Made by a program: the position numbers and the translations under genes | Notes under the pieces: model-generated | What the model saw: the letters and a program-made list of their open reading frames with translations, nothing else | What the model was told of the DNA's origin: nothing | Databases searched by the model: none | NCBI RefSeq assembly: GCF_014905555.1 | Contig: NZ_BNGS01000005.1 | Location: forward strand, 1-64,000 | Length of the DNA: 64,000 nt | DNA from: Streptomyces sp. Y2F8-2 | GTDB taxonomy: Bacteria > Actinomycetota > Actinomycetes > Streptomycetales > Streptomycetaceae | Reading direction: 5' to 3' | Shown: positions 61,587-64,000 of the stretch, piece by piece | Numbering within the stretch: the stretch's first letter is position 1 | Layout: every line of letters begins with the position of its first letter

Positions 61587-62111
61587 GTGATCAGCCAGCC
61601 AAGCAGGCACTGCACGGTGGAGCTCCAAGCCCTGCCGTCGCGGATCGGCCAGGTCCGCAGAATCGTATCGGCGCAGTTGCGCTACTGGCATCTCGATTCC
61701 TTGATCGACCGGGCCGCGCTCGGTGTGACGGAGCTGTTGACCAACGTCCACCTGCATGCCCAGCCCGACAAGACGTGCACCGTGGAGATGGAGTTGCTGC
61801 TCGACCGGCTCACCGTCTCGGTGCACGACCACGATCCGCGCCTGCCGGAGTTGCGCGCGCCGGATCCCTCCGCCACCAGCGGACGCGGGCTGGCGATGGT
61901 CGCCGCTGTGGCCGCCAGCTGGGGGGCGCGTCCGGACGGCGATTCGGGGAAGGTCGTCTGGTTCACGCTTCCCGCGCCGTCGGCGGCGCCGGCCGGGCCG
62001 GTGCGCAGCCGTACCCCGTACGAACGTGCTCTCGAGGCGCCCGCCCATGGGCGGGCGGTCGACGAGCACACGACCCGCCATGCTCCCGCCCGGTCCGCCG
62101 TTGCCGGCTGA
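61587..62111 (+). CDS. RsbW-type ATP-binding protein (HATPase_c_2)
   Basis: 174 residues. VELQALPSRIGQVRRIVSAQ LRYWHLDSLIDRAALGVTEL LTNVHLHA (N box), VSVHDHDPRLPEL (G1 box) and GRGLAMVAAVAASWGAR (G2 box) are those of anti-sigma/serine-kinase-like ATPases, plentiful in Streptomyces. A disordered tail of about 45 residues follows. It may phosphorylate or bind an anti-sigma antagonist; no sigma or STAS gene is next to it. GTG start after GGGGAG. Confidence 0.87.
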   Translation: MISQPSRHCTVELQALPSRIGQVRRIVSAQLRYWHLDSLIDRAALGVTELLTNVHLHAQPDKTCTVEMELLLDRLTVSVHDHDPRLPELRAPDPSATSGRGLAMVAAVAASWGARPDGDSGKVVWFTLPAPSAAPAGPVRSRTPYERALEAPAHGRAVDEHTTRHAPARSAVAG

Positions 62112-62148
62112 CCGGGCGGTGACCCTCTTCCCGTGCGTACCGGCCGGG

Positions 62149-62861
62149 TCATTCCGTGGCGATGGCCCGCAGGGCGTCAAGGCGGGCCGCCCGCCTGGCC
62201 GGGCACAGCCCGGCGAGGGCTCCGGCCGCACTACCCACCACAGCCACCACCAGGAGCTGCGCGAGCGGTATCGCAAAGGTGAAGGCGGTGTCGGACGCGC
62301 TGTCGGAGGACCTCACCAGCAGCCAGCCGAGGAAGGCGCCCAGGGCCAGCCCGCCCGTGGTGCCGAAGGCGGCGACGAGGACCGACTCCCAGCGCACCAT
62401 GGCCCGCAGCTGGGCCCGGGTCTGGCCGACGGCCCTGAGCAGGCCGAGTTCGCGGGTGCGTTCATGGACGGCCAGCGTGAGGGTGTTGGCGATGCCGAGC
62501 AGGGCGATGAGCACCGCGAGGTCAAGCACCTTGTCGGCCGTCGGAGATTCCATACGGTCCACCAGGCGCCCGTCGGCGAGGAAGACGACCTCGTCGGCGT
62601 GGGCGGCGGCGACCGGATCGTGCGTGACCATGACGACGGTGCGGTCCATCTGGCGCACCGCGCGTCCGAGCAGGCCCAGGACCTCCTCACCGGAGCGGGA
62701 GTCGAGATTGCCGGTGGGTTCGTCGGCGAAGACGACGTCGGGGCGGCCGGCGAACGCACGAGCGACGGCGACGCGTTGCTGCTGGCCGCCGGAGAGCTCC
62801 GCGGGCCGGTGGTGCAGCCGGTCGCCCGGGCGGCTGTCCGCGTGCCGGTCGCCGTGGTCAT
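62149..62861 (-). pseudogene. ABC exporter scar: ATPase and FtsX-like permease merged by two deletions
   Basis: Starting at ATG 62861 the frame reads MTTATGTRTAARATG, the start of a FtsE/LolD-type ATPase. The reading frame then switches and resumes at LHHRPAELSGGQQQRVAVAR, missing about 135 residues including Walker A. It continues with VVFADEPTGNLDSRSG and VVMVTHDPVAAAHADEVVF to PTADKVLD. There it fuses directly to the last part of an FtsX-like permease, LAVLIALLGIANTLTLAVHE RTRELGLLRAVGQTRAQL, ending LDALRAIATE. Most of the permease is lost. Its start overlaps the SHOCT gene stop. Surely non-functional as a transporter. Confidence 0.8.
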
Positions 62862-63145
62862 GCGGGACCGCCCTTGCCGGTGCGGCCGAACTGCTCGTCC
62901 AGGACGGAGAGGCGGCGCCAGTACTCGTCCTCGTCGATCTCTCCGGAGGCGAAGCGGCGGCCGAGCACCGCGATCGGCGAGTCGCCGGTGGGGCGTCCGT
63001 CCATCGGGCGCCAGGGGCCGCCGCGGCCGCGCCGAGCGGTGCGGCGCAGGACGGTGACGGCGCCGACGACGACGGCCGCCCAGATCAGCGGGAAGAACAG
63101 GATCCACGGGCCGGGGCCGCCGTCCCAGTGAGCCAGGGTCTGCAT
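62858..63145 (-). CDS. SHOCT-domain small membrane protein
   Basis: 95 residues. One membrane helix (WILFFPLIWAAVVVGAVTVL, about 14-33), a Gly/Arg-rich linker and a C-terminal SHOCT domain VLGRRFASGEIDEDEYWRRL SVLDEQ. Such genes commonly precede ABC ATPase/permease pairs; here the pair is decayed, so the gene may be an orphan. Its stop overlaps the ATPase start (ATGA). Confidence 0.87.
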   Translation of the reverse strand: MQTLAHWDGGPGPWILFFPLIWAAVVVGAVTVLRRTARRGRGGPWRPMDGRPTGDSPIAVLGRRFASGEIDEDEYWRRLSVLDEQFGRTGKGGPA

Positions 63146-63322
63146 CGTGAGGCCATCTCCCTCGGTGGGTTGTCGGGTGATGCCTCGAGACTGGCTCCGG
63201 GAGGGGGTCCGGGTCGTCGTACGGCCGAGGGCAGTGCGCGTACCTCCCGGGGAGTAGGCGGGCGTTCGAGCGCTGCTCCTTCAGGAGCGGGGTCCCGAGA
63301 GGCGGCTCGGCAGGTCGACTTC

Positions 63323-63342
63323 TGTACCTACTAGTATGTACA
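63323..63342. promoter_or_regulatory. Palindromic operator overlapping the TetR gene start
   Basis: tgtacctactagtatgtaca is a 20-base palindrome broken only at one symmetric pair, centred on CTAG. It contains an ATG (63336) and lies just before the preferred start 63351, so the TetR protein probably blocks its own transcription here. It also faces the SHOCT gene, which starts 178 bases away. Confidence 0.7.
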
Positions 63343-63350
63343 GTGCTCGA

Positions 63351-63911
63351 ATGGGCACACCGGAGCGACTGATCGAGTCCACCCGCGAGCTGCTGTGGGA
63401 GCGCGGCTACGTGGGCACCAGCCCCAAGGCGATCCTGGAGCGCTCGGGCGCCGGGCAGGGCAGCATGTACCACCACTTCAAGGGCAAGCCGGACCTGGCG
63501 CTGGCCGCCATCCGCCGCACCGCCGAGGAGATGCGCGCCACCGCAGGGGGCGTGCTCGACGGGCCCGGGACACCGTACGAGCGGATCGAGGCGTATCTGC
63601 GGCGCGAACGCGACGTGTTGCGCGGCTGCCCGATCGGTCGGCTGACGATGGACCCGGACGTGGTGGCGAGCGACGAACTGCGGGCGCCGGTCGACGAGAC
63701 GATCGACTGGCTGCGCGAGCAACTGGCCGGAATCGTCGAAGAGGGCAAGGAGCAGGGCCAGTTCGGGCAGTCCCTGGACGCGGAGGAGACCGCGGCGACG
63801 ATCCTCGCGACGGTACAGGGCGGCTATGTGCTGGCCCGTGCCTCGGGTTCACCGGCGGCTTTCGACGCGGGGGTGCGAGGTCTGCTCGCCCTTCTCCGAC
63901 CGACCTCTTAG
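63351..63911 (+). CDS. TetR-family regulator (YxaF/LmrA-like)
   Basis: 186 residues. Helix-turn-helix PERLIESTRELLWERGYVGT and ERSGAGQGSMYHHFKGKPDL at residues 3-45. The ligand domain has RDVLRGCPIGRLTMDPDV, with the conserved RGCPIG of the LmrA/YxaF branch. ATG 63351 is chosen because 63336 lies inside the operator; no ribosome site is visible, so the mRNA may be leaderless. It precedes a DUF4865 gene by 12 bases, its likely target. Confidence 0.9.
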   Translation: MGTPERLIESTRELLWERGYVGTSPKAILERSGAGQGSMYHHFKGKPDLALAAIRRTAEEMRATAGGVLDGPGTPYERIEAYLRRERDVLRGCPIGRLTMDPDVVASDELRAPVDETIDWLREQLAGIVEEGKEQGQFGQSLDAEETAATILATVQGGYVLARASGSPAAFDAGVRGLLALLRPTS

Positions 63912-63923
63912 GAGCTGTTGACG

Positions 63924-64000
63924 ATGCATGCCATGCAGTACGAACTGGCCCTGCCCGCCGACTACGACATGGGGATCATCCGAGACCGCGTCTCCCGCAT
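63924..64000 (+). CDS. DUF4865 family protein, N-terminal part (runs off window)
   Basis: The frame reads MHAMQYELALPADYDMGIIR DRVSR and continues past the edge. This start matches DUF4865 proteins, small mono-oxygenase-like or reductase-like proteins usually encoded next to a TetR regulator. AGGAG lies nine bases before the ATG. Co-transcribed with the TetR gene. Confidence 0.8.
   Translation, partial: MHAMQYELALPADYDMGIIRDRVSR

Noticed and set aside
58860..62111. A toxin-antitoxin or sigma-factor cassette around the RsbW-type gene
   Set aside because: No STAS, sigma factor or toxin gene adjoins it; neighbours are unrelated enzymes and a small unknown protein.
1..64000. CRISPR arrays, tRNA/rRNA genes, prophage or integrative-element ends
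   Set aside because: No regular spaced repeats, no clover-leaf or rRNA-like stretches, and no integrase or phage structural genes were seen.

Overview
The window reads as a high-GC actinobacterial chromosome, almost certainly Streptomyces. The signs are dense GC-rich genes with GTG and TTG starts, sugar ABC transporters with no ATPase gene of their own, a TerD paralogue, a DUF6643 protein, an Lnt homologue, an SHOCT protein, and many TetR/LacI/MocR/PucR regulators. No rRNA, tRNA, CRISPR array or complete insertion sequence was seen. Both edges cut genes: an IS5-type transposase tail on the left and a DUF4865 gene on the right.

Layout. 0-5 kb: transposase tail, FMN reductase, divergent MocR regulator and EamA exporter, divergent ArsR regulator and quinone oxidoreductase with operator-like repeats between them. 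5-15 kb: a carbohydrate-use locus. On the minus strand lie a LacI regulator, a lipoprotein sugar-binding protein, two permeases and an intracellular glycosidase. On the plus strand a very large secreted glycosidase with carbohydrate-binding modules diverges from them. Four copies of one LacI-type palindrome lie in and beside the shared control region. 15-24.4 kb: an alpha/beta hydrolase, a Tat-exported intradiol dioxygenase, a zinc-ribbon/ATPase/LuxR regulator and a DUF485/acetate-type symporter pair, mixed with gene remnants (TetR, Fis-type regulator, SDR).

24.4-36.6 kb: a five-gene branched-chain-amino-acid-type ABC transporter operon facing a PucR/TetR regulator pair, then a TetR, HAD and thiolase block and a divergent epoxide-hydrolase-like gene with an SCO6745-type gene. 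36.6-38.6 kb is gene-poor and holds one secreted protein. 38.6-42.8 kb: MHS transporter, GAF/PucR regulator and 3-hydroxybutyrate dehydrogenase, probably a small-acid catabolic unit.

42.9-64 kb looks like conserved core: NUDIX, Lnt, O-antigen-ligase-like protein, DUF3093, a racemase-family protein, an HpnB-type glycosyltransferase, double TerD, MOSC, a beta-helix/AAA+ fusion whose 3' end overlaps that of a large membrane serine hydrolase, DeoR, SRPBCC, a cysteine-synthase-family enzyme and an RsbW-type kinase fold. An ABC exporter reduced to a scar by two internal deletions and an apparently autoregulated TetR gene follow.

The most unusual items are the beta-helix/AAA+ fusion, the membrane hydrolase whose alpha/beta-hydrolase motifs are about 600 residues apart, the four-operator LacI divergon, and a TetR-type palindrome shared by two loci 13.7 kb apart. 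All functions are inferred from translated sequence and remembered family features; no database search was run.
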